NCBI GenBank assembly: GCA_016787345.1
Contig: JAEUUU010000151.1
Location: 1-56,543, forward strand
Length of the DNA stretch: 56,543 bases
From: Saprospiraceae bacterium
Lineage (GTDB): Bacteria; Bacteroidota; Bacteroidia; Chitinophagales; Saprospiraceae
Direction: 5' to 3'
Part shown: one piece after another, positions 25,501-35,900 of the stretch
How positions within the stretch are numbered: position 1 is the first letter of the stretch
Layout: each line of letters opens with the position of its first letter
The notes under the pieces: generated by a model
The model's input: the letters and a program-made list of their open reading frames with translations, nothing else
Told to the model about the DNA's origin: nothing
The model's database searches: none
Translations under genes and position numbers: made by a program

Positions 25501-26901
25501 ATGCTGCGGAACCTTTTCATTCTTGCCATTTTATTGTCGTTTCATGCCCTTTCCCATGCCCAGCAATGGATAGTCATGGGGCAGGTTCGCACCGAAAGCG
25601 GCGAGCCGCTGGCCGGCGCATCCGTATATCTCGATGGACAAAACGGCGCCTATACCGATACGGCCGGCCGATTTTTGCTGCTTAGTCCGGTGCGCCCGAA
25701 AGCGGTCACGGCACGATATCTGGACCATTACACCCGGCAGATAAAGTTGCAATCCGATGACTTTCAGGGGAATACTGCCAAAATAACGATCCTGCTCACG
25801 CCAAAGGACCAGGAGCTCGGCGAAGCTTTGATTTCTGCCAAACCGATCGAGTCGATCGCCTCCACCAACTATACGACCGATATTTTCGATTTCGGTTTTT
25901 GGGGCGATGCGTTGCTGTTGCTGGCGCGTGAGCGCAAGCGTTATTTCCTGCGACTGCAAACGGAGAGCGGGACGGTGTTGTCGGAGCTTGATTTGCCCGG
26001 CGAGCCCCGGGTGCTGCACCGCGGTTGTCTGGGCGATTACCACGTCGTCGGAAAGACCCGGGCCTGGGAAATTTCTTTTTCAAGCAACGGCCTGGATACC
26101 CTGCCTTCTTATCCTGCCGAAAATTTCAAGGCCCTGATCCAACCCTGCGTTTTGCAAACCAGGGGATGGTATTTTTTTCAGGAGCACCGAAACTTCAACC
26201 AGCGCGTGCGCTACCTGGCCGTGTCGGAAGGCGAAGGCAGCAAAGTCATATTCGATATCGGCGACCCGCAGCGGGTCGATTATGCCGAGCGCACGTTCAT
26301 CGATTTCCTGCAGGGGCAACCCTTTTTGGTGCGCACCGAAACCTTTCGTTTCAGCCGCTTCGGGCATCCGCTGGAAAGCATGGGCACGGAACTGACAGAC
26401 GACGGATCGACGTCTATCGAAGCTTTGCTGCCACTGGCCTGTCACGAATGTTACGACCAGTTGCACCGGCTCTCCGAACTCGAAACCATCCGGCGCGATT
26501 CGGCTTATGTGCCTCTTTTCCTCGTCGGCGACAAACTTTGCCTTTTCGACCACGTCAACCACCAACTGGTGCGGTTTCAGCCGCTTGCACCCAAACAGGA
26601 ACTGTACCCGATTGATTATCACCGGGATAAAGGCTGGATAAAACTGATACTGCAGGATGAAAATTCGGGCCGCCTGTATGCCCTGTTTCAACAGCGCAAT
26701 GGATTGACGCTGAAAGAGATCAATCCGGAAAACGGACAGGAAAAAGCACGGTACGAACTCAACCTCGCGCCGTATCTGGCCGAAAAATGGAAGATAAGGA
26801 ACGGCACCCTGTACTTCCTCGGTCAACCCGGCATCACAGAGCCCAATAAAACACTTTATAAAATGGATATTTTTGCCGGAAAGCGCCTTGCAAAACGTTG
26901 A
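25501..26901 (+). CDS. Exported protein with carboxypeptidase-like regulatory domain
   Basis: A 466-residue protein. The ATG at 25501 begins a clear signal peptide (MLRNLFILAILLSFHALSHAQ), so I choose it over an upstream in-frame start at 25435. Residues about 23-110 form a CarboxypepD_reg-like beta-sandwich (VRTESGEPLAGASVYLDGQNGAYTD split over the usual turns). The remaining 350 residues look beta-rich, with blade-like repeats, and match nothing I recognise. It lies between korA and korB on the same strand, but nothing in it suggests a role in the complex. Confidence 0.8.
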   Translation: MLRNLFILAILLSFHALSHAQQWIVMGQVRTESGEPLAGASVYLDGQNGAYTDTAGRFLLLSPVRPKAVTARYLDHYTRQIKLQSDDFQGNTAKITILLTPKDQELGEALISAKPIESIASTNYTTDIFDFGFWGDALLLLARERKRYFLRLQTESGTVLSELDLPGEPRVLHRGCLGDYHVVGKTRAWEISFSSNGLDTLPSYPAENFKALIQPCVLQTRGWYFFQEHRNFNQRVRYLAVSEGEGSKVIFDIGDPQRVDYAERTFIDFLQGQPFLVRTETFRFSRFGHPLESMGTELTDDGSTSIEALLPLACHECYDQLHRLSELETIRRDSAYVPLFLVGDKLCLFDHVNHQLVRFQPLAPKQELYPIDYHRDKGWIKLILQDENSGRLYALFQQRNGLTLKEINPENGQEKARYELNLAPYLAEKWKIRNGTLYFLGQPGITEPNKTLYKMDIFAGKRLAKR

Positions 26902-26980
26902 AGTTGATTTTGACCGATAAAAAATTCTATCTTTCCAGCCTGAAATTTCGGTTCAAAAACCGCTCATACCGCAACTCGAT

Positions 26981-28033
26981 ATGACTTATCTACGTCCCAG
27001 TTTCCGCCACCCGGAATCGCCCAAAAACGAACTCGGCTATACCAAAAAATACTACGAAGGCGCCCTGTCGACGCTGTGTGCCGGCTGTGGGCACGATTCG
27101 ATCAGCGGGGCCATTATACAGGCTTGTTTTGAACTGAACATCGAGCCGCATCGCCTGGCTAAATTGTCGGGTATCGGTTGTTCGTCCAAAACACCAACCT
27201 ACTTTTTGGGCAACTCGCACGGTTTCAATTCCGTTCACGGCCGCATGCCTTCCGTGGCGACCGGAGCGCTGATGGCCAACCGCGACCTGATTTACCTCGG
27301 CGTGTCGGGCGACGGCGATACCGCCTCGATCGGTATGGGACAATTCGTACACGCCGTGCGACGCAATCTCAACATGACCTACATCGTCATGAACAACGGC
27401 TGTTACGGCCTCACCAAAGGGCAGGATTCGGCTACCGCCGACGTGGGATCGATCAGCAAAACAGGTCAGGCCAACCCTTTTCAAACCATTGATCTCGTAG
27501 GACTTGCGCTGGAGTTGGGCGCTACTTTTATTGCGCGCAGCTTTTCCGGCGATAAAGCCCAACTTGTGCCGCTTATCAAAGCCGCACTCAATCACCACGG
27601 CTTCGCTTTCATCGACGTGCTTTCGCCCTGCGTGACCTTCAACAACAACCCCGGCAGCACCAAATCGTACGACTACGTGCGGCAACACATGGAAGCCGTC
27701 GGCGCCCCCGACCTGGTGCCCGAACGTGCGCCGGTGACCATCGATTACGCCGAAGGAACCACCCAACAGGTAAATATGCACGACCATGCCGTGCTCGACC
27801 TGCACAAACTCGCGCCCGGCTGGGACCCGTCCAACCGCGACCTGGCGTTCCAGCGCCTGCACGAAGCCCGCGCCAAGGGCGAAATCCTGACCGGCCTGCT
27901 CTATTACGAGCCGGAAAGCAAGGACCTGCACGACATGCTCAATACCTCGGCCACGCCGCTCAACCAACTCACGGAGGCGCAACTTTCGCCTGGCAACGCG
28001 GCTTTGCAGGCCATCAATGCCGATTTCCGCTGA
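26981..28033 (+). CDS. korB: 2-oxoacid:ferredoxin oxidoreductase, beta subunit
   Basis: A 350-residue thiamine diphosphate-binding subunit. CAGCGH (33-38) and GIGCSS supply the cluster and cofactor region; HGRMPSVATG and the TPP motif GDGDTASIGMG..MNNGCYGLTKGQ are intact. It pairs with the gamma-alpha subunit at 22841. The C-terminal 80 residues extend past the usual core, as in other Bacteroidota members. Its own promoter is plausible: TATCTTTC lies 50 bases upstream. The gene ends 11 bases from the convergent sulfotransferase gene. Confidence 0.93.
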   Translation: MTYLRPSFRHPESPKNELGYTKKYYEGALSTLCAGCGHDSISGAIIQACFELNIEPHRLAKLSGIGCSSKTPTYFLGNSHGFNSVHGRMPSVATGALMANRDLIYLGVSGDGDTASIGMGQFVHAVRRNLNMTYIVMNNGCYGLTKGQDSATADVGSISKTGQANPFQTIDLVGLALELGATFIARSFSGDKAQLVPLIKAALNHHGFAFIDVLSPCVTFNNNPGSTKSYDYVRQHMEAVGAPDLVPERAPVTIDYAEGTTQQVNMHDHAVLDLHKLAPGWDPSNRDLAFQRLHEARAKGEILTGLLYYEPESKDLHDMLNTSATPLNQLTEAQLSPGNAALQAINADFR

Positions 28034-28044
28034 GACACAGGTTC

Positions 28045-28740
28045 TTATTGCTCCGCCGAATACCCAAATTGTTGAAAAACAGCGTATTCCAGCCGAAAGA
28101 TCATTTCCCGGTTGGCTTCGCTCCATTGCGGTCGAGCAGCGCGGCTTTCGTTGATCCGGCCCAGGCTTTCGAAAATGTCGGCCGGGTAGGGGATATTTAA
28201 AAGCGCCAGGATTTGCCGGGTGTCCTCTTCCAGGCGCTCCTGTTTTCCGATAAAATCGACGTACAAGGGATCCGCGTACCAGCCATACATTTTGGTGAGA
28301 TAGCCGGGGCAGTGCCGGATCACATTGTCCAGAAAACGGTTAAAATCCGGGTCGAACAAAGGCTCGATGGGTCCCCAGGGGTGCCAGTTGTCGTATTTAA
28401 AACCGAAACGGGTACGCGTCTGTTGCGGAACGAACAACTCGCCCGGATGATCGCAGCGAAAACGCCAGTAAGATTCATACCAGTCGAAGGGGTGCCGTAC
28501 GAAGCAAAATTTGAAACACCCCCGGGCGTATCGGTCGAGGTTTTTTCCCAGGCGCAGCGAACAACGCAAAAAATTGCCCGGATAATGCCCCGAAACATTG
28601 ATTGTCCGCTCCATATCGGCGTGGTCGCGACTGAAGTTGAAACGCACGAGGTCGAGCGCGACGAACAGGCGACGCAGGTAAGTGCCGCCCGTTTTGGGCA
28701 CGTGAAGGAAAATCGCGTCGTTTTTGAGCAAAATCGCCAT
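28045..28740 (-). CDS. Sulfotransferase family 2-type protein
   Basis: A 231-residue P-loop protein of the sulfotransferase fold. The 5'-phosphosulfate loop is PKTGGT (15-20) and the 3'-phosphate-binding segment is FVRHPFDWYESYWRF, so it likely uses PAPS to sulfate a sugar, lipid or protein. There is no signal peptide. It starts 12 bases after the endonuclease I gene on the same strand and is probably co-transcribed with it. The acceptor is unknown; a capsule or surface-glycan role is a guess. Confidence 0.83.
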   Translation of the reverse strand: MAILLKNDAIFLHVPKTGGTYLRRLFVALDLVRFNFSRDHADMERTINVSGHYPGNFLRCSLRLGKNLDRYARGCFKFCFVRHPFDWYESYWRFRCDHPGELFVPQQTRTRFGFKYDNWHPWGPIEPLFDPDFNRFLDNVIRHCPGYLTKMYGWYADPLYVDFIGKQERLEEDTRQILALLNIPYPADIFESLGRINESRAARPQWSEANREMIFRLEYAVFQQFGYSAEQ

Positions 28741-28752
28741 GCCGTAGCCAGT

Positions 28753-29841
28753 TTACCACAAAACCACCGGGATGGCCTGCCGGATCGTGCCGCGACTACC
28801 GGAAAGCCTCACTTCCAGCACGGCGGCCTGACCGGCAAGCCGGGCCGTCCATTCGAGGGGCATGGAAAATACGCCCGATTCGGCATCGGCGACCTGCCAG
28901 CGGGCCAGCTGTTTGCCCTGCATATCGCTCAGGAAGATGTCGAGATCGCCCGAAAACGGCAGTTCTACGCTGAGTTGCGCCAGCCCGGAAGCTGGATTGG
29001 GGCTCAGGCTCGGCGCCAGCGCGAGCGACCGGGGTTCAAGGGTCGGCACCAGGCAGCCGGCCGGCGTCTCGGGGCACCAGCAGCGGTGCGCAAGCGTGCA
29101 ATCGACCACGTAGGGATTGGGTTTGCCCTCTTGATAGGCTGCGATACGCCAGGTTTTGACCAGTTCGGCCGAATCCGGCGGGTCCTGGGCTGCCCATTGG
29201 CAAAGCGTCGGGCGCTGGATATTGAAAAAGTTGGGATCGGCGGCATTGGCCTGGGCGCGGTACATAGTGTAGAAATAAAAAACGGCGCGGGCCAGGTCGC
29301 CTTTTACGGCTTCGCGGGGCTCGAACGAGCCCACGCGGAATTCGGAGTACTGGTCTTTGTATTGTGCGGGCTGGCTCGACAGGATTTGCGTACCCCTGAA
29401 CCACTGCTGGGTGAGGTTGTCGGGGATGTCGGCATACGGCACATCGCCGCGGGCTTCGTTGACCGGGATGCGCGCAGGGAAAAGGTGGTGCATATCACTG
29501 CGCGCGTTGCCCGTGGCGGCGCCTTTGCTTTGCGGATAGGCATGTTCGGTGTTCATACCCAGGCTGGTGCCGTTGAGGTAGATGTACTGCGTAGGGTCTT
29601 GTCCGGGCGCCAGGTACAGCACATATCCGGAATAAATGCAGCGAATGGAATCGTCGTCGAGGGCCAGCACCTTCGAGTAGAGCGTATCTCTGGCGTTGGC
29701 GTAATCAAAAATGACGATCGGCCGGTAGTTAGCCGCGACGCTGTCGACCAGTTCGTCGCCCGAGAGGCCGGGGAAAATGGTTTGGGCGTGTAGCGCAGCG
29801 GCCGTCAGCAGACCGGTAAAAAGCAGGACTATACGGGACAT
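28753..29841 (-). CDS. Secreted endonuclease I family nuclease with T9SS domain
   Basis: A 362-residue exported nuclease. After a signal peptide (1-19, LHAQ), residues about 40-265 match endonuclease I: NTEHAYPQSKG and SDMHHLFPAR carry the catalytic and metal-binding His and Asp, with the typical N-x-x-RG (NEARG) motif. The last 85 residues (LSPNPASGLAQLSVEL to the end) are a T9SS type A-like domain, so it should act outside the cell, degrading DNA or RNA for nutrients or in biofilm. It lies 75 bases downstream of the giant-protein gene on the same strand, with a near-consensus TACCTTGT between them. Confidence 0.9.
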   Translation of the reverse strand: MSRIVLLFTGLLTAAALHAQTIFPGLSGDELVDSVAANYRPIVIFDYANARDTLYSKVLALDDDSIRCIYSGYVLYLAPGQDPTQYIYLNGTSLGMNTEHAYPQSKGAATGNARSDMHHLFPARIPVNEARGDVPYADIPDNLTQQWFRGTQILSSQPAQYKDQYSEFRVGSFEPREAVKGDLARAVFYFYTMYRAQANAADPNFFNIQRPTLCQWAAQDPPDSAELVKTWRIAAYQEGKPNPYVVDCTLAHRCWCPETPAGCLVPTLEPRSLALAPSLSPNPASGLAQLSVELPFSGDLDIFLSDMQGKQLARWQVADAESGVFSMPLEWTARLAGQAAVLEVRLSGSRGTIRQAIPVVLW

Positions 29842-29916
29842 GGGATGCGATTTGAGGGGACAAGGTACGAAGAAGGAAATGCAGGAATGCTCGTAACTCT
29901 ACTCACATACAATGCT

Positions 29917-32900
29917 TCACTCCACTTTTATCACTTTTTCCACCCACGCCCCGTCCTCCAGAAGGACTTTCAAATAATATACGCCTACCGGAACCGATTG
30001 AAGGTCGTATGACTTCGAAATAAACGGGCCGTCTAACGCAGTCGAGTTTATTACCCTTTGCTGGGCATCTACAAGTATCAGGTTGGCACGCCCAGGTAAT
30101 CGCAGTTTTAAAGTAAGTTGAATGGAATGATGGGTTGGATTGGGCGCCAACTCGAAAAATTGAACGTTAGATGGAAGCGTTGCGCCAAGTATCTCCACGA
30201 ATACTTCGCCGGAAACAGCCTTGCAACCGTTGGAGTCTGTAACGACAACGGAATAGTTACCGGAAACAGACGGGTAGTAAACCTGACCGGTAGCTCCCGG
30301 TATGACGGGCGCCCCGTTCAATAACCATTGATAAGTTTGAGCGGCTGATGAAACCAGCGAGTCACCTTGCTGTACAATCGTAGGTGTTGGTTGGGCGGTA
30401 ATGGAAATAAGGGATTGTATAGTAATACTACCTTCGGCGGTATCTGAAACGATTAACACAATATCTCCGAAAACCCCTTCCGGGATAGACCATACCAAAC
30501 TGGTATCGGGCCAATTCTGTACCTGGTACAACAAAACTCCGTTTTCAGTTTGTATGCTCAGATCAAATGCAGCAATATGCAGGGCTGTCCACTTTATCAC
30601 AACCGAATCTGTGGTGCAATAGACCTCCGATGTATCAGGCGACAGAATTGTTAATGTTTTTTCCGGGCCAACTTCGATCACCCAATCGCCGGCCGATTTG
30701 TCCAACTCCCGATTACCGACATGGTCCACGGCAATACTGTAAAATGAATACTTTCTACCCGATTCGCCGTAGAAAACCGCACTGGTAACGGTGGTGTCGT
30801 CTGCCCAGATCTGAAATGCATTACCATCAACTGAAGCGAAAATATCATAACTGCCCACCCCGGAGCCGTTCAAGTCATCATTACCCGACCATTGCAGCAG
30901 AAACGATTCTTGCTGGGTGAAGGCTGGAATAGGGTTGATTAGACTGTTTGGCGCTCCTGCATCGATCGTGTTGAAAATTTGAGGTGTTTCGATTGGTGCG
31001 TTGAGATCAAACACAATTTTTGCTTTGGCTAAAATGGTATCACCCGTATGGGCAGCCTCATCGGCCCTTACCGTATAATTTACAAAACCTTGACCATTGC
31101 CTGCATTGTCATTGATCGCCAAAAAACCGAGATATGGGTTGATTGGTGGTTGACCTGTCGCCGGATCAATGGATTTGAAATTCCAGAATACCGTATTTGT
31201 TTGCACATCGATGCCAGCCAGTACGTCTACAAAAATCCCGAGGGAATCCCGCAAATCGAACCTTTGTGTCCAAAATGCCTGGTTGTCTGGCGCTGGGAAT
31301 ACGAATGACCCAAACCCAATACTGCCCAATCTGAATGTACGGGCATCGATATGCGAATCAAGTTTCTGACTGATACTGACGTTTTGCGCCGGCGCCGTAG
31401 CAATAAGCGAGTCGTTTTCAAAACGAATGGTATAGGGCAGGGTGGCGCTTCTTGCCACCCAGTTCCGATCTGAATAGGAAGGCGGCCCAATAATGTCATT
31501 CGGATCGTAGCCTGCAGCAACCAATATGTGAGTGCAATCTTGCTGGCATACCGGGCATGGCGGAGCGCAGCATGGATTATCCTTTTCAAAAATGCAGGTT
31601 CCTGAAATGAATTCTACAGTCTGAATTTTTGTGGAAAAAGGGGTGCCTATTCCGCAATTTTCAAGATTCAAAGCAATTTCAAAAAAAGCGTTTCGCCCGC
31701 AGTCATTATCAAAGGAATAATTATCTGAAAAAGAATAATGAATTTCTGCGGTGTAGGTGTAGGTGATTTTTTTACAGTCTTCTGTTTTGTCTGTCTTTAT
31801 ATTCTTGACAACGGCAGTTGCGCCCTGAAAGCTGCCAAATCCGATAATCATGTCGAATTCGTAATCGTATTTGAATGCCAAATCAGCTATGCTAATACCC
31901 CCGGGTGGGTTCATATCCGGTACTTCCACGCTGACTGGAAAATCGGGTATGTTTCCATACTTGCATCGTAATTGCAAATCCACCTCTTTTTTAACTTTCA
32001 GATTAATGGCTTCGAAACTTTTTCTGGCATCCGCGTGCCGGCGCATTTTTTGGTCTGCATCCGACCCGGGGCCATATACAATACTCGTCCCATCGCCATT
32101 AAAAAAGTGTTGCCAATGAGCGAATCCAATTGTTCCTTTATCAAAAAAACCGAGTCCGATCAGCGAAGCTATAGTAATTTGCCCGCCCATTAGGTCTTCG
32201 TCGCAAGTAGTCGGGCAATCATTTTTCGACTGATTTTCCCCTTGTTTTTGGTCATCGCCGCCGGGGTCGAGAAAACTGCCCGGGTTGTTGAAAAAATTAT
32301 CCTGCCGGTTTTGGGTCAAAAACTCCAGCAATACATCACCGCATTTGATTCCCAGTCGGTTATCAAAATACAGGCTGTTCGTAACATCCGCTAAAACTTC
32401 CTGATACTGCTCCCATCCGGCAATTCCCGAACTCAAAAAAGAAATCAGTTCTTCCTGAAAAATAGCGCTGTCCGGCGAAAGACCAATATCGTTCGCTTCC
32501 GTGAGTGGGTCAAAATCCAGGCCGGAGTTGCTGACAAGTTCTACCCCAAGCCGCAGAGTGTCAGCTACCAGAGGGGATCTCCCGTAAAGTACGATACGAG
32601 CCTTGCCATTCGGACGAATTACGCCCGGCGGCCCCTCTTCTGCCACTGCAAGCAGCTTTTGGGCGTAGCTCAGAAGTTCCTTCCCAACCAACCCGATTTT
32701 GAATGAAGGATTGCTGTACACCAACAGGATGGGGCTGAGCATATCGTTGTTTGAAGTGTTTTCTACCTCGATTAGTATAGTAAAATTATCATTTGGCCTG
32801 ACGGCAACAGGGGCAATTACGTCAATTGCCGGTTGTTTGTTGTTAGGCGCTACGATCTCAAATGCCGATTCAAGGCCAGAAACTAAAGTATCGCGGCCTT

Positions 32901-35900
32901 CAACAAACGGCATGGTAGTATCCGCAACAAAATCAATGGTTTGATATGCCTCCTGTATAAAAAAGTTATATGTTCCGACTTCAGCCCCTTCCAGGTCAAA
33001 AGTAAAATAGGCTTCTTCTTCATTGACCCAATAGGTGTGTACTGACGTTATATCCGGGCCGTTGCCAGAAAGGTAAGCGGTCGCGAACGGTCGGATGGAG
33101 TACCCACTTGCTTTCACGGTAACCCTGCCGTCTTTACCGCCCCTGTTGGGAGAAATTTCGGTGAGTTCAAACTCAAAAATGGATGCCAGGAGAGTAAAGT
33201 TTGGTTCAATTGCCGGAGTTTGACCTGAACGTACCAAAATATAGTATAAACCGGCCCGACACGATGGTACAGATGCCGATTGATCAGCAGAATACGAGGC
33301 CTCGGTCCTGTAATCGTATGTGGTAAGGCTGGGCATTTCGCCATAACGAACGTAGATTTCATTAAACCCTTCCACAATATCGCTATTCAGCATGAATTTC
33401 AGGGTGTTGCCAGCCAATGAATCCGGCACCTCCAGCCTGAAATATCTCGTTTGATCATTCCCGAGGGCAAAGCTGTCCGGAATGTCCAGATAAAGCGTGT
33501 GTATATCTATCCTTATACTATCCGCCGAAGCTGTAATGTTGTTTCCCAGACTACTTTCTTTTACGTTGTTCTTAATGTTTGTTTTGCCTAAAATTAGATA
33601 CTGGCCGGGCAAAATTCCGGGGACTTCTGCCGTTAGTATTTTCTGAACGGTTTCTCCTGGAGCCAGGCCAACTATATGGCGCAGGGTTCCGAGCAGCGCG
33701 TCACCTGCATCGGCGAGGGAGTCTGCGGAAAAATATATGGCATCTGTAATATACCCGTTTGCAGGGTTGACGCCAGCATTAGTGAGGGAATACTGCACGG
33801 TAATTTCATCACCAACGCGTACGCTGTCTGGTAGTTCAATATCAGAAACAATCAGGTCGCATGGCGGAGGAATCAGGACCTGGATTGGTACATAATGATC
33901 GTTGTTACCCTCGGCGTTGTGTTCATATACGAGGTTTGTGTTGTCTGTACGAAGAATCAAATACCTGTTTCCGGAAACATAGGAAGGAATATCAACTTCG
34001 AGGGAAAGTACATAGATGCCCGAACCGGAAAGCAAACCTGACCACTCTTTTGTGCCGAGTAACAGATCTCCGCTTGTCCAAACAGGATCATCTGATAAAA
34101 ACACCGCGTCATACCAGTAGGCTGAGTTCGTGGTCCCTACTCCGGCATTCAACACTGTCCATTGCAGCAATATTGGTTGGCCCGCATGAACCGTTCCTGC
34201 CGCATGAAAACTGGCAATCTTCAAATCTGAGGGGGGGCTCAATGAAATGCTAGTTTTTGAAGAACTGAATGCGACATTATTATCAAAACTGGATTCAGAT
34301 AATTGATTTGTGGCGTTGGTTTTTATAAGAAGAAAGTACTCGCCAATCAGATCGTCAGGCGTATTTATAGTGTACTCCCCGGTATAATTCGCAGATGGAC
34401 CAAGAGCTCCGGTATGTACATTTTGCCCCACCAGGAGGTCATTGGCATCCAAAATACTGTCGACAGAAAACCATAAATCATCCCGCCATACATTGCCCAG
34501 TGTCTGGGCCGACCCTGTATTTGTCACAAGCCAGGTTACATGAATGCTCTGCCCTGTTTGCGACACACCGGGCAGCGTCACATTCGAGACCGCCAGATCA
34601 ACGGGGGGGTAAGTTTGTATCATCACAGGGACAGCCAGCACATTGTTGTTTTCAGCATCCTGATGCTCGTATACTGTGTTGTTGACATCTGTACGGAAAA
34701 TCAGGTAAAAAGATCCGGCATAGGAGGCAGAGAAGTTCAGGTATGCCAGTCTGGATGCAATTCCGCCTGCCGGTAAAGATTGGGTCTGGAAAACACTCGT
34801 CATCAGTTGATCGTTTGCATCAAGGGTGGCATTGTTGGAAAGCCAGATTTCATCTTTCCAATGACCTGTAGAGGTCGCACCGGAGCCCGTGTTTTTTACT
34901 TCCCATGCTATTAATACCTGACTCCCGGCCGTCAACTCATTTGGAATATCGGGTTGTTGCACTTGCAGATCGGCAGAAGGTGAGAGCGATAATGAAATCG
35001 TGCCTGTACTCCGGATCAGGTTGTTGTATAGGGTTTCTGTCTCATACACTGTATTTTCCCAATCCGCTTCCAAAAAAACGAAATAATCCGCTTCGAGCCC
35101 CTGAGGTATTTCGACCGCTTCCACATACGTTACGGGCGTTTCAGGAGCAAAACCTCCTGATCGATCAAAACTGCCGATCAGAATGGCTGTTCCGGCATTA
35201 AAAACCGAATCCTTAGACAGGTAGATGCGGTCTTTCCAGTTTGTCCAAATGGTGCCGGTACCCTGGTTAGTAACCGTGTAAGCGACTTCCGCAGACATCC
35301 CCGAGCCTGCGATGGTTGAAACAATCAGATCGGCTGGAGCAAGATCAAGCGTCAGTATTTCTACGGCTTCACTCCTGCCGATATTGTTTCCTTCCAGCGA
35401 ACCTTCAAAAACCTGATTGTTTCTATCTGCTGCAACATGGATGTAGTGTCGACCGGCGAGGTTCAGCGGGATCTTTACTGTCTTCGTTTGTTGATAATTC
35501 TGGCCGGCTGCAAGGAAGGTACCTTTGTTATAATCCTGCAAAAAATTGGCTGTTTCTGTGTCGAAAACAGAATCGACGGATATGAATACCCCGTCAGACC
35601 AGCCGATTGCAGATGTAGCGGCGAACCCATTGTTACCGGTAGTCCAACTGATCTGGCAATTTTCACCGGGCGAAACCTGCATCGGGACCTGGACAGATTC
35701 AATTTCAAGGTCTGCATGAGGTGATAACTTGATCAGGACAGGAATGGAAGCGCTGTTGTTAAACTCTGCATCATACTCATACACGTCGCCGCCCTCAAAA
35801 GATTTTCCAACTCCGTCTGGTTTGATATCAGTGTATACTTTTAAAAAATACCATCCGGAAATATAGTGTGGAAGAACTACTGTTTGCGTAATGGTATATG

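Noticed and set aside
28213-29793. Long plus-strand frame opposite the sulfotransferase and endonuclease genes
   Set aside because: It spans two genes with clear catalytic motifs on the other strand and has no domain of its own.
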